In this document: positions 1 through 8,659 of the stretch, in pieces
Numbering within the stretch: the first letter of the stretch is position 1
Layout: each line of letters opens with the position of its first letter
Made by a program: the position numbers and the translations under genes
The notes under the pieces: model-generated
Told to the model about the DNA's origin: nothing
What the model saw: the letters and a program-made list of their open reading frames with translations, nothing else
Databases searched by the model: none
Assembly: GCA_018780645.1 (NCBI GenBank)
Contig: JADMJJ010000047.1
Coordinates: 62,001 to 126,000 of the forward strand
Length of the DNA: 64,000 bases
Direction of reading: 5' to 3'
Source of the DNA: Burkholderiaceae bacterium
GTDB lineage: Bacteria; Pseudomonadota; Gammaproteobacteria; Burkholderiales; Burkholderiaceae_C

Positions 1-549
1 GGCCAGACGAAAGCTCAGGCGTGCCTGGGCCCGGTCGGCCTGCGGATGCGCCTCCATGAAGGGCGCGAGCAGCATGTCGGTGACGAAGTCATGCGAGCCA
101 TTGCGCACGTGCTGCAGCGAGGGCACGGCACGCAGCGCCCGCGTCACCCAGACACCGGCGGGCATCTGCTCGGTCAGCGCCAGCGTGCCCAGAAACAGCT
201 CGGCCACGCTGCGGGCAAACTCGGCTTCCGGCAGGCGCATGGTCGCGGGCACGGCCCAGGGCGCCAGCAATTCGTTCTGCACCTGCATCAGCCGCGTGCC
301 CAGCTCATGAAGGATGGCGTACTTGTTCGGAAAGTACTGGTACAGCGCCGGGGGTGATATGCCCGCCCGCTGGCAGATCAGGTTGGTGGACAGGCGCTCG
401 ATGCCCACCTCGCCCAGCAACTCGGCGCAAGCGCCGAGGATGCGCTCGTAGGTCTCGACCGCCCGCGGCTGCGTGGGCGCTTTCTTCAGCTCCAGGTCGG
501 GTGGAAGCGCGCCGCTGTCGGCTGCGGGTATGGATTTCACGCGTGTCAT
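1..549 (-). CDS. TetR/AcrR family transcriptional regulator (3' end outside window)
   Basis: Translating the minus strand from the ATG at 549 gives at least 183 residues with no stop before the window edge, so the C-terminus is missing. Residues about 33-80 form a TetR-type helix-turn-helix: a helix around ETYERILGACAELL, then GIERLSTNLICQRAGISPPALYQYFPNKYA, of which LYQYFPNK is the hallmark recognition-helix end. The rest would be the ligand-binding/dimerisation domain, too variable to name a ligand. The gene diverges from the TonB receptor operon at 669, and the 119-bp gap holds a perfect AT-rich inverted repeat. It probably represses that operon and itself. The family call is firm; the target is inferred from position. 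Confidence 0.88.
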   Translation of the reverse strand, partial: MTRVKSIPAADSGALPPDLELKKAPTQPRAVETYERILGACAELLGEVGIERLSTNLICQRAGISPPALYQYFPNKYAILHELGTRLMQVQNELLAPWAVPATMRLPEAEFARSVAELFLGTLALTEQMPAGVWVTRALRAVPSLQHVRNGSHDFVTDMLLAPFMEAHPQADRAQARLSFRLA

Positions 550-612
550 TACGGTCGAGTCTAGGGCAAGGCCCGATGCGGGTTTGTCCGGGTCGCGGCC
601 TGTGGCTAGATG

Positions 613-632
613 AATATAGTCATCGCTATATT
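613..632. promoter_or_regulatory. candidate TetR operator (inverted repeat)
   Basis: AATATAG at 613-619 and CTATATT at 626-632 form a perfect 7-bp inverted repeat with a 6-bp spacer. It is the only AT-rich patch in the 119 bp between the divergent tetR-like gene and the TonB receptor gene. Size, symmetry and location fit a TetR-family operator overlapping both promoters. Recognisable -35/-10 boxes are weak on both strands. Confidence 0.55.
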
Positions 633-640
633 TACACAAA

Positions 641-655
641 TGGCCTCCAAGGCCA
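641..655 (+). promoter_or_regulatory. small hairpin just upstream of the TonB receptor RBS
   Basis: TGGCCT (641-646) and AGGCCA (650-655) can pair around a 3-nt loop. The hairpin ends three bases before the AGGAG ribosome-binding site at about 659-663 of the gene starting at 669. It could protect the 5' end or modulate initiation; a function is not shown. Confidence 0.3.
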
Positions 656-668
656 ATAGGAGACCCGC

Positions 669-3074
669 ATGGACCCACGTCAATACCCAGGTGTTCGCAG
701 CGCGAGTTGCTGTGCGGTGCTGGCCCTGATCGGCGCCAGCGCGGCGCTGGCCCAACCCAGCCAGCTGGAGGCGGTGGTCGTGACCGGCCAGGGCCGGGTG
801 CAGCAGCTGCAGTCGGTGCCGATTGCCATCCAGGTGATGGGGGCGGACCAGGTGCGCAAACTGGGTGCGTCGAATATGGGTGATCTGGCCAGCCATGTGC
901 CGGGCCTGACGATAGACGCGACACAGGCCACACAGCCGACGATCTCGCTGCGCGGCATAGGCACCAGCGACTTCGGCATCGGCACCGATTCGCCGGTGGG
1001 CATCTATGTCGATGGTGTCTACACCGGCAAGACCGGCGGCGCGCTGCTGAATTTCAATGACGTCAAGCGCATCGAGGTGCTGAAGGGCCCGCAGGGCACG
1101 CTATTCGGCCGCAACAGCGCCGGCGGCGCGATTTCGGTGGTGACCAACGATCCCGAGTTCACCAGCCGTGCCATCGGCCTGCTGCGCCTGGGCAACCGTG
1201 GCCAGCGCCATGTCGAGCTGCTGGCCAATCAGCCGCTGGGTGAGAACCTGGCGCTGCGCGCCAGCCTGGTGGCGCAGCGCAGCGATGGCTTTCTGACCGA
1301 CGCGACGACCGGCCAGAAGGCGGGCGGCGAGAACGCCTGGGGCCTGCGCGCCGCGCTGCTGTGGCGGGCCGGCGAGGACACCAAGGCCATCCTGAGCCTG
1401 GAGCACGAGAAGCTGGACCAGCGCGCCCGCCCGGCCATAGGCGTGGTGCCCATCGCCACCGGCATGGCGCCGGTCTTCCCGTCGGACCCGGCCACCTACC
1501 TCGATCCGCGCAAGGCGCCGCTGCGCAACGATGTGGCCGGCGATGTCGAGGCGCGGGACTTCAACGGTGTGACCCTGCGCCTGACCCACGCACTGGCCTG
1601 GGCCGACTTCAGCTCGACCACCGCCTACCGCCATTTCACCTCGAAGAACCGGCAGGACAACGACGGCAGCAACAGCCCGCTGATCTATCTGTCGACCACC
1701 AATGACGAGGCCAACACCAGCTGGCAGCAGGAGTTCCGCCTCAGCGGCAAGCGCGGCACGACCGACTGGCTGGCCGGCCTGAGCTTCTACCGCGAGACCG
1801 CAAGGCAGACGGCTTTTGTGGACAGCACGACCACCGCGCTGGACACCATGGCCGGCAATCTGACCGGCCTGCCGCTGTTCCAGACCGTCAATGTGCTGGC
1901 CGAGGCCGCCGGCGTGCCCGGCATCAATCTGCTGGGCCAGACCTGGGGCGAGGCAATGACCAACCAGGGCCGCTTCAGCGCCGTGGCCGCCTATGGCGAT
2001 GTGATCTGGGAGCTGCAGCCCAGCACCCATCTGACCACCGGCCTGCGCCTGACCCGCGACCGCAAGCGCTTCAGCTGGTTCAATCCGAACCGTGCGGCGC
2101 CCGGTCTTGACGAGCAGTTGGCGGTGCTGGACGCAGTTGACCTGTTCAACGGCATGGTGGCGGCAGGCGTGCTGACGCAGGAGCAGGCGGTGATGATCCA
2201 GGGTGCGCTGCGCAGCAATGCGCTGATTGCCAGCAGCGGCGCCTCGACCGCGCCGCTGCAGCTGTCGCGCTCGTGGAACGATGTCAGCCCGCGCCTGGTG
2301 CTGGACCACCGCATCGATCGCGAACTGATGGTCTATGGCTCCATCACCCGCGGCTACCAGGCCGGTGGCTTCAATACGCTACAGGTCAACTCGGCCTATG
2401 CGCCGGAGCGCGTCACCAGCCTGGAGGTGGGCGCCAAGGGACAGCTCGCCGGCCTGGGCCTGAGCTACAGCGCCTCGCTGTTCCACTACGCCTTCAACAA
2501 TCTGCAGACCCTGCAGCTGGTGCCGTCCAGCGCCGGCGGCATACCGGCGTATCAGGTCAGCATCAGCGACCAGAAGGCCACCGGTGTGGATCTCGATGCG
2601 CGCTGGCACGTCAGCCGCCAGCTGAACCTGTTCGGCAACGTGGAGCTTCTGGACCAGACCTACAAACGCGGCACCAGCAGCCTGGGCAGCAACTTGGCCG
2701 GCCAGCCGGTGGGCGCACCACGCCTGCATGCCAGCGTCGGCTTCGAGGTGCTGTGGCAGGCGCTGGGCGGCCAGGCCCAGGCCAGCCTGCAGGCCAGCTA
2801 CAGCGGCGCGACGCGCTGCAACGAAGAATCCTATGTGCAGGGCCTGTGCCTGAACACGCCCACCTTCCAGGTCGGCGGCGCGCGGCAAAAGCTCGACGGC
2901 CGCATCGGTTGGGAGAGCGACAGCAAGCGCTGGGGCGCCTCGCTCCTGGTCAACAACCTGCTCGACAAGCGCTATATCAACCGCCTCTGGTACGAGTCGG
3001 CGCCGCTCGGTTCGGCCTACGCGACGCTGGCCAAGCCGCGCACCGTCGCGGTGGAGTTGCGGGCGAGCTTTTGA
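669..3074 (+). CDS. TonB-dependent outer-membrane receptor
   Basis: This 801-residue protein has an N-terminal signal peptide (hydrophobic stretch about residues 16-29, cleavage after ALA). A TonB-box-like segment (LEAVVVTG) follows, then a plug domain (about 45-165, containing VGIYVDGVYTGKTGG and IEVLKGPQGTLFGRNSAGG) and a long beta-barrel ending in the terminal aromatic F that Gram-negative barrels need for assembly. It would import a scarce or bulky substrate across the outer membrane using TonB/ExbBD energy. It is the first gene of a four-gene operon: the next start lies 15 bp after its stop. The RBS AGGAG precedes the ATG at good spacing. The substrate cannot be read from sequence; the exported lactone-oxidase-like partner hints at a sugar acid, lactone or other polyol-derived ligand. 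Confidence 0.93.
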   Translation: MDPRQYPGVRSASCCAVLALIGASAALAQPSQLEAVVVTGQGRVQQLQSVPIAIQVMGADQVRKLGASNMGDLASHVPGLTIDATQATQPTISLRGIGTSDFGIGTDSPVGIYVDGVYTGKTGGALLNFNDVKRIEVLKGPQGTLFGRNSAGGAISVVTNDPEFTSRAIGLLRLGNRGQRHVELLANQPLGENLALRASLVAQRSDGFLTDATTGQKAGGENAWGLRAALLWRAGEDTKAILSLEHEKLDQRARPAIGVVPIATGMAPVFPSDPATYLDPRKAPLRNDVAGDVEARDFNGVTLRLTHALAWADFSSTTAYRHFTSKNRQDNDGSNSPLIYLSTTNDEANTSWQQEFRLSGKRGTTDWLAGLSFYRETARQTAFVDSTTTALDTMAGNLTGLPLFQTVNVLAEAAGVPGINLLGQTWGEAMTNQGRFSAVAAYGDVIWELQPSTHLTTGLRLTRDRKRFSWFNPNRAAPGLDEQLAVLDAVDLFNGMVAAGVLTQEQAVMIQGALRSNALIASSGASTAPLQLSRSWNDVSPRLVLDHRIDRELMVYGSITRGYQAGGFNTLQVNSAYAPERVTSLEVGAKGQLAGLGLSYSASLFHYAFNNLQTLQLVPSSAGGIPAYQVSISDQKATGVDLDARWHVSRQLNLFGNVELLDQTYKRGTSSLGSNLAGQPVGAPRLHASVGFEVLWQALGGQAQASLQASYSGATRCNEESYVQGLCLNTPTFQVGGARQKLDGRIGWESDSKRWGASLLVNNLLDKRYINRLWYESAPLGSAYATLAKPRTVAVELRASF

Positions 3075-3089
3075 GCGAGTGTCTGAGCG

Positions 3090-3431
3090 ATGCGCCACTC
3101 GCTGCTGATTGCCCTACTGCTGCTGACCGCCTGCAGCAGGGATGACAAACCCACGCCAACCGAGGCTGAAGGCTTGCGTCCCGGTGATGCCCGCCTGGCC
3201 GCCGTCTATGAGCGCTCCTGCCTGAACTGCCATGGCCGCAGCGACGGAGTTGCGCCGTTGACCGGCCATGCCAGCGCCTGGGCGCAACGGCTGGCCAAGG
3301 GCATGCCGGCGCTGCTGCACAGCGTGCGCCAGGGCCGGAACAGCATGCCGCCCATGGGTCTGTGCCCGGACTGCAGCGACGGCGACCTCGAACATTTGAT
3401 CAACTTCATGAGCCGAGCCCCCACACCATGA
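3090..3431 (+). CDS. lipoprotein cytochrome c (c5-like)
   Basis: A 113-residue protein with a lipoprotein signal peptide (lipobox LTAC, lipidated Cys15) and one haem-binding CLNCH motif (Cys44, Cys47, His48). The sequence NSMPPMG (about 84-90) supplies the likely axial Met, and CPDC (92-95) resembles the extra Cys pair of cytochrome c5-type proteins. It should be a membrane-anchored monohaem electron carrier facing the periplasm. It lies between the receptor and the flavoprotein gene, and its stop overlaps the next start (ATGA). The natural reading is that it accepts electrons from the exported flavoprotein oxidase and passes them to the respiratory chain. Confidence 0.88.
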   Translation: MRHSLLIALLLLTACSRDDKPTPTEAEGLRPGDARLAAVYERSCLNCHGRSDGVAPLTGHASAWAQRLAKGMPALLHSVRQGRNSMPPMGLCPDCSDGDLEHLINFMSRAPTP

Positions 3432-4825
3432 GCGAACGCAGAGACTGGCTGAAACAGACGGCAGCATTGAGCGTGGGCTTAGGGTCCGGTCTGGCCCTGG
3501 GCGGCGAGGCACTCGCCCAGGCGGCCGCGCCCAAACCTGCCGGCCCCAAGCCCTGGCAGAACTGGTCCGGCATTCAGCAATGCCAGGCCAGGCAATGGCT
3601 GATGCCTAAGGATGAAGCACAGCTGGCCGCGGCCATTGGCAGCGCGCCGGGCCCGCTGCGCTGCGTCGGCGCCGGCCACTCGTTCAGCGCCCTGGTGCCC
3701 ACCGACGGCACCCTGATCTCGCTGGACCGGCTCAGCGGCATCATCGCCATCGACAAGGCCACCAGCACCGTGCGCGTGCGCGCCGGCACCCGCCTGGCCC
3801 AGCTGGCCCGCGAGCTGCACAGTCAAGGCCTGGCCCTGCACAACCAGCCCGATATCGATGTGCAGACCCTGGCCGGCGCGCTGGCCACCGGCACCCATGG
3901 CACGGGTCTGACCCTGCCGGCCCTGCACGACGAGGTGCAGGCACTGCGCCTGGTCACCCCGGCCGGCGAGATCAAGGACTGCTCGCGGCTGCTCAACCCC
4001 GAGCTGTTCGACGCCGCGCGGGTGTCGCTGGGCGCGCTGGGTGTGATCACCGAGTACACGCTGCGCGTGCGGCCCCGCTATATGCTGGCCCGCCGCGTCT
4101 GGTTGGAGCGCACCGAGGGCCTGCTGGAGAAGGCCCCCGAGCTGGCCCGCCAGCACCTCCACTTCGAGATGTATGTGCTGCCCTTCACAGGTTACAGCGC
4201 CGGCATCACCCACAGCGAGGTGGCCGAGGGCCCGGCCCAGCACCCCGCCTCGGCCGACGAGAACGTGCTGCGCGACCTGCAGCGCCTGCGCGATTGGCTG
4301 GGCCGCTGGCCCGATCTGCGGCGCTGGACCGCCGCCAAGCTGATAGACCCGGCCCAGACCGAGTTCGCGCAGGACTGGTCCTGGCGCCTGCTCAGCACCG
4401 TGCGGCCGACCCGCTTCAACGAGAGCGAGTACCACCTGCCGCGCGAGGCCGGCATCGCCTGCCTGAAGGACATACTGGCCACGCTGGAAAAGCGCAACGA
4501 CATCTTCTTCCCCATTGAGTTCCGCTTCATCCGCGGCGACTCGGCCTGGCTGAGCCCCTTCCATGGCCGAGACAGCTGCTCGATTGCCACCCATGCACTG
4601 CAGGGCGAGGCCTACCAGTACCTGATCGCCGAGCTAGGCCCGGTGTTCAAGAAGCACGGCGGCCGTCCGCATTGGGGCAAGCTGCATGACCTTCAACTGA
4701 AAGACCTGCGGGCCATGTACCCGCGCTTTGCCGACTTCCAGCGGGTGCGCGAGGGCGTCGATCCGCAGGGCCGCATGCTCAATGCGCATCTGCGCCAACT
4801 GTTCGTAGGAGCCGCCAATGCATAA
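3428..4825 (+). CDS. Tat-exported FAD-dependent sugar-lactone oxidase-like dehydrogenase (ALO family)
   Basis: Start chosen at the ATG overlapping the cytochrome stop (ATGA); it gives 465 residues beginning with a twin-arginine signal (ERRDWLK, then a hydrophobic stretch to ALAQA). An FAD-binding_4 (PCMH-type) domain follows, with VGAGHSFSALVPTDG and ATGTHGTG as the FAD-contacting segments. The C-terminal half matches the ALO family (D-arabinono-1,4-lactone / L-gulonolactone oxidase group) and keeps the RPHWGK motif near residue 413. Family members oxidise aldonolactones or alditols. Tat export means it folds with FAD in the cytoplasm and works in the periplasm. With a cytochrome c encoded directly upstream it may act as a dehydrogenase feeding electrons to that cytochrome rather than to oxygen. 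Substrate unknown. Confidence 0.85.
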   Translation: MSERRDWLKQTAALSVGLGSGLALGGEALAQAAAPKPAGPKPWQNWSGIQQCQARQWLMPKDEAQLAAAIGSAPGPLRCVGAGHSFSALVPTDGTLISLDRLSGIIAIDKATSTVRVRAGTRLAQLARELHSQGLALHNQPDIDVQTLAGALATGTHGTGLTLPALHDEVQALRLVTPAGEIKDCSRLLNPELFDAARVSLGALGVITEYTLRVRPRYMLARRVWLERTEGLLEKAPELARQHLHFEMYVLPFTGYSAGITHSEVAEGPAQHPASADENVLRDLQRLRDWLGRWPDLRRWTAAKLIDPAQTEFAQDWSWRLLSTVRPTRFNESEYHLPREAGIACLKDILATLEKRNDIFFPIEFRFIRGDSAWLSPFHGRDSCSIATHALQGEAYQYLIAELGPVFKKHGGRPHWGKLHDLQLKDLRAMYPRFADFQRVREGVDPQGRMLNAHLRQLFVGAANA

Positions 4826-6080
4826 GCGTCGTGTATTGCTGGGCGCCGCCCTTGCGATGCCGGTGGTCGCCTGGCTGGCCCGCCCGGCCGAGATCGGCGG
4901 GCCGCATGCGCCGTACTTTTCCACCCTGAGCCAGGCGCTGAAGGCCGCCGGCGTGGCCCAGGCCAGCATGGTCATCGATCTGCCGCGGCTGCGTGCCAAT
5001 CTCGCCGCCATCGGAGCCCATGCCAAGACCGGCATGAACCTGCGCGCGGTGCTCAAGTCCCTGCCCTGCCTGGAACTGATGGACGAGGTGGCCAAGGCCT
5101 GGGCCAGCCCGCGGGTGATGGCCTTCAATGCGGCGCAGACCGGGCAGCTGCTGAGCGCCCGGCCCGATCGCCAGGTGCTGCTGGGCAAGCCCTTCCCTGT
5201 GGCCGCCGCCGCGGCCTTGCTGCAGGCCCTCCCGCCCGAGATCGGCAGCGGCATCGAGTGGCTGATCGACACACCCCAGCGCCTGGCCCAGTACCGCCAG
5301 CTGGCCGAGCAGCGCAGCCAGCCCCTGCGCGTCAATCTGGAGATTGACGTCGGCCTGCACCGCGGCGGTTTCGAAGATCCGGCCGAGCTGGGGACGGCGC
5401 TGCAAAGCCTGAGGACCGGCAGCCTCAAATGGCAGGGCTTCATGGGCTACGACGCCCATGTGGCCGCCCTGCCCGACGCTCTGGGCATGCGCACCCAGGC
5501 CTGGGACGAGTCGCAAAAGCGTTACCAGACCGCCTGGCGCCTGGCCAACGAACTGCTGGGCCCGCAGCGCCGCGAGGGCCTGACCTTGAACACCGCCGGT
5601 TCGCCGACCTTCCGTCTTCACGACGGCAAGGGCGTGGCCAATGAGGTCTCGGTCGGCTCGGCAGCTCTCCTGCCGCTGGACTTCGAGAAGCCGCTCTTGG
5701 CCGATCTGCAGCCGGCCGCCTTCATCGCCACACCGGTGCTCAAGACATGGCCCCGGTTCCGCCTGCCCGAGGGGGCCACGTGGTTGAGCCGCCTGGCCCA
5801 GACCTGGGACCGCAACCAGACCCGCGGCCTGGCCATTCACGGCGGCCACTGGCTGGCCGAGGTGGCCTCGCCCGAGGGGGTGGCGGCGAGCGGCCTCTAC
5901 GGCCCTTCGTCAAACCAGCAGGTCATGGTGGCTTCCAGTCGGGTCGATCTGCAGCCCGACGACCATGTCTTCCTGCGCCCGCGCCAGAGCGAGGCGGTGC
6001 TGCTGCAGTTTGGTGATCTGCTGGTGTTCGACGGGCAGCGCATCAGCGCCCGCTGGCCGGTGCTGCCGGCCTCGGCCTGA
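4818..6080 (+). CDS. exported alanine-racemase-fold (D-threonine aldolase/D-serine dehydratase-like) protein
   Basis: A 420-residue protein with an N-terminal export signal (KRRVLLGAALAMPVVAWLA, Tat-like). Its PLP-dependent type III fold barrel resembles the DSD1 / D-threonine aldolase family: SMVIDLPRLRANLAAI, a lysine in LRAVLKSLPCLELMDEV at the PLP-Lys position, LRVNLEIDVGLHRGGF and GFMGYDAH. The C-terminal beta domain aligns to the D-serine-dehydratase-like domain, but the P-x-H-x-C zinc motif is replaced by PRQSE, so both metal ligands appear lost. It overlaps the upstream flavoprotein gene by 8 bp, so the two are translationally coupled. Members act on D-amino or beta-hydroxy-amino acids. 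A secreted form without zinc ligands beside a lactone oxidase is unusual, and its activity is uncertain. Confidence 0.75.
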   Translation: MHKRRVLLGAALAMPVVAWLARPAEIGGPHAPYFSTLSQALKAAGVAQASMVIDLPRLRANLAAIGAHAKTGMNLRAVLKSLPCLELMDEVAKAWASPRVMAFNAAQTGQLLSARPDRQVLLGKPFPVAAAAALLQALPPEIGSGIEWLIDTPQRLAQYRQLAEQRSQPLRVNLEIDVGLHRGGFEDPAELGTALQSLRTGSLKWQGFMGYDAHVAALPDALGMRTQAWDESQKRYQTAWRLANELLGPQRREGLTLNTAGSPTFRLHDGKGVANEVSVGSAALLPLDFEKPLLADLQPAAFIATPVLKTWPRFRLPEGATWLSRLAQTWDRNQTRGLAIHGGHWLAEVASPEGVAASGLYGPSSNQQVMVASSRVDLQPDDHVFLRPRQSEAVLLQFGDLLVFDGQRISARWPVLPASA

Positions 6081-6081
6081 G

Positions 6082-6522
6082 CTATTTGACGACCAGCACC
6101 GGCACCTTGGCCAAGGTCAGCACCTTGTGCGCCACGCTGCCCAGCAGCAAGGAGTCCAGGCCACGCCGGCCGTGTGAACCCATCACGATCAGGTCCACGC
6201 CGTCCTTGGCCGCAAAGTCCACCACCGACTGGGCCGGGCCATGCTCGCGCAAGACCTGGCTTTCGAAGCTGACGCCGGCAGCCGTCGCGCGCGCGCCGGC
6301 CTGGGCAATGCCCTGGGCGGCCGCTTCCTCGGCGGCGTCCAGGTAATAGGCCAGCGCCTCGCCCCCGCCCTCGGGGAAGCTGATGAAGGGCACCGGATCG
6401 ATCACGCTGACGATGCTCAGCCGCGCGCCGTAGCGCTTGGCCAGATCGACCGCCGTTTCGGCGGCCTTATCGGCGCTGGTCGAGCCATCGGTGGGCAGCA
6501 GGATGTGCTTGTAGTCGGCCAT
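6082..6522 (-). CDS. universal stress protein, UspA family
   Basis: A 146-residue single-domain Usp protein. It starts with the typical YKHILLPTDGS strand/loop and ends with the ATP-binding signature GSHGRRGLDSLLLGSVAHKV (G-2x-G-9x-G-S type), so it is an ATP-binding Usp rather than the UspA non-binding type. The family is cytoplasmic, dimeric and induced by stress or growth arrest. It is convergent with the racemase-like gene, with one base between the two stop codons and no room for a terminator, and divergent from lepB. The ATG at 6522 is preceded by an AGGAG-like site. Confidence 0.93.
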   Translation of the reverse strand: MADYKHILLPTDGSTSADKAAETAVDLAKRYGARLSIVSVIDPVPFISFPEGGGEALAYYLDAAEEAAAQGIAQAGARATAAGVSFESQVLREHGPAQSVVDFAAKDGVDLIVMGSHGRRGLDSLLLGSVAHKVLTLAKVPVLVVK

Positions 6523-6698
6523 GGTAGGAACTCCTATCTGCTATCGGCAGGGTGGCTGCATGCTGGCATCAATGCCCGGGGCCGACAAGGCGGAGTGTCA
6601 CCGGCGCTTGAGCTGCGTCAAATCTCATCCTGAGGCGGGAACCGAAACCGGCCGCCGCGCTCCAACGCGCCGCCTATCTCCACATTCAAGAGGCGTTC

Positions 6699-7367
6699 AT
6701 GAAGCTTTGGCTCAAAGAGAATCGCGGATTCATCGTGTTCCTGATCTGCTTCGGCTTCTTCCGAACCGCCATCGCCGACTGGAACCCCATACCCTCCGGC
6801 TCGATGCGCCCCACGCTGCTGGAAGGCGATGTGGTGTTGGTCAACCGCCTGGCCTATGACTTCAAGCTGCCGCTGACCGACATCTCGCTGCGCACCCTGG
6901 GCAACCCGCAGCGCGGCGACGTCGTCACCTTCAGCTCGCCGACCACCGGCACAAGGCTGATCAAGCGCATCGTCGGCCTGCCGGGCGATGTGGTCGAGAT
7001 GCGCAACGAGGTGCTCTACCTCAACGGCCAGGCGGCCGAATACGCCGAACAGTCGCTGCACACCGAGCCCCTGGCCCCCGGCATCGAGCTGGGCGCCGTC
7101 CGCGCCACCGAACGCCTGGCCGGCGCCGACCGCCGCGTCCAGTTCATCCCCGACAAACCGGCTCTGCGCAGCTTCGCCCCGCTCACCGTGCCCGCCGGCC
7201 ACTACTTCATGCTCGGCGACAGCCGCGACAACAGCGAAGACTCCCGCTTCATCGGCGCCGTGCCCAGGCACCTGTTGATCGGCCGCGCGCACCGGGTGCT
7301 GGTGTCGGCCGACATCCTCGGAAGCTGGGTGCCGCGGTTTGAGCGAACCGTCGAAGCAATTCGCTAG
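6699..7367 (+). CDS. lepB: signal peptidase I
   Basis: A 222-residue S26 peptidase with one N-terminal membrane segment (about 10-26). The catalytic serine is Ser35 in the box SGSMRPTL, the general-base lysine is Lys89 in TRLIKRIVGLPGD, and the C-terminal box is GDSRDNSEDSR. It removes signal peptides from exported proteins at the periplasmic face. It is short for a betaproteobacterial LepB and has a single membrane segment, which suggests a second, accessory copy rather than the housekeeping lepA-lepB enzyme; lepA is not next to it. It ends with a 4-bp antisense overlap with the GGDEF gene at 7364. Confidence 0.93.
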   Translation: MKLWLKENRGFIVFLICFGFFRTAIADWNPIPSGSMRPTLLEGDVVLVNRLAYDFKLPLTDISLRTLGNPQRGDVVTFSSPTTGTRLIKRIVGLPGDVVEMRNEVLYLNGQAAEYAEQSLHTEPLAPGIELGAVRATERLAGADRRVQFIPDKPALRSFAPLTVPAGHYFMLGDSRDNSEDSRFIGAVPRHLLIGRAHRVLVSADILGSWVPRFERTVEAIR

Positions 7368-8461
7368 GCGGCATCAAACTCCACCCGATTGCGCCCGCCG
7401 GCCTTCGCCCGGTACAGCGCGCGGTCAGCGGCCGCCATCAGCTCGGCCGCCACCACGGCCGGCTCCTGGCCGGCCGGCACGGCGCCCAGCATCGCCAGGC
7501 CGATCGAGATCGTCACCTCCAGCGGCTGGCCGCTGTCGGCGGCGCAGGGCATGGCGGCAATGCGGGCGCGGATGCGCTCGGCAATCTCGCGGGCATGCTG
7601 GGCGGCAGTCTGCGGCAGCAGCACGACGAACTCTTCGCCGCCATAGCGGGCAATCGTGTCACCGGCGCGAAGCTGCGACTGGATGCTGTGGCCCACCGCG
7701 CGCAGCACGGCATCGCCGGCCGGGTGGCCGTGGGCATCATTGATCTGCTTGAACTTGTCGATGTCCAGGAACAGGCAGGCCAGCGCATGCTTGTAGCGCC
7801 GCGCCTGGGCGATCTCGACGCCGCAGCGGTGCTCCAGATAGCGGCGGTTGTGCACGCCGGTAAGCAGATCGGTCAGGCCGGCGAGCTTGACGCGCTCCTG
7901 GTTCAGCACGCTCTCCAGGCAGACGGCGACGATGCTGGCCAGGCGCTCCAGCAGATTCGTGCCGGCCGCCGGGTCATAGCGCTCGGCGTCGCAGCTGCCG
8001 AAATGCAGGCTGCCGATCAGCTCGCCGTGGCGGCTCAGCGGCAGCAGCGCCACCGAGCGGGGCGGCCGCGGCGGGGCGTTGAAAAAGCGGGCATGGGAGG
8101 GCGCCTCGAACCGGCCCAGCCAGGGTTTGCGCGCTGTGCCATAGAGGGCTTCCAGCGGCGCGGCCGAGGGCAGGAGCACCAGGTCGTTCAGCACCGCACC
8201 ATCGCGCAGCTCGCTGTCCAGGATGCGGCCGGTCTCGCCATCGGCGTCCACCAGGGCCAGGGTCACACTCTCGATGCCGAAGGCCTGGCCATAGTCGCGG
8301 AGCAGCAGACGCAGCAGATCCAGCACCGAGCGGGCACCGATCAGCCGGTGCTCCAGCTCATCGAAGCGGCGCATCTTCTCCTCATTGGCCCGCGCCTCGC
8401 GCAGCAGCGCTTCGAGCTGCGTGCGCAGTTGCAGGTTCTCTGCTTCCAGTTGACTTTGCAT
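7364..8461 (-). CDS. diguanylate cyclase with N-terminal DUF484/GAF-like sensor
   Basis: A 365-residue soluble protein with an N-terminal coiled coil (about 1-35), a DUF484/GAF-like sensor (about 40-190) and a C-terminal GGDEF domain (about 200-360). The active site reads RYGGEEF, the metal-binding strand is FLDIDKFKQINDAHGH, and an inhibitory I-site RxxD (RAGD) lies exactly five residues before GGEEF. It should therefore be an active, product-inhibited c-di-GMP synthase. There is no membrane segment, so the signal is cytoplasmic. It is convergent with lepB (4-bp overlap). Confidence 0.92.
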   Translation of the reverse strand: MQSQLEAENLQLRTQLEALLREARANEEKMRRFDELEHRLIGARSVLDLLRLLLRDYGQAFGIESVTLALVDADGETGRILDSELRDGAVLNDLVLLPSAAPLEALYGTARKPWLGRFEAPSHARFFNAPPRPPRSVALLPLSRHGELIGSLHFGSCDAERYDPAAGTNLLERLASIVAVCLESVLNQERVKLAGLTDLLTGVHNRRYLEHRCGVEIAQARRYKHALACLFLDIDKFKQINDAHGHPAGDAVLRAVGHSIQSQLRAGDTIARYGGEEFVVLLPQTAAQHAREIAERIRARIAAMPCAADSGQPLEVTISIGLAMLGAVPAGQEPAVVAAELMAAADRALYRAKAGGRNRVEFDAA

Positions 8462-8659
8462 GCTTGGCGGGGGATGGACGTCCGGGCTCCTGGTTCCTGA
8501 GGGCGGCGACAGCTTACTTCAAGCCGGTGGCATGCCGCCCCGGCCCGGTCTTTGCGACGTCTTGATGCCTGACGGCCGCAGTTCTACACACCCTTGATCC
8601 ACCACTGCCTAGACTGGATCGCATCGCAACAGCCGGCAGACGCAACACCTGCCCCTTGT

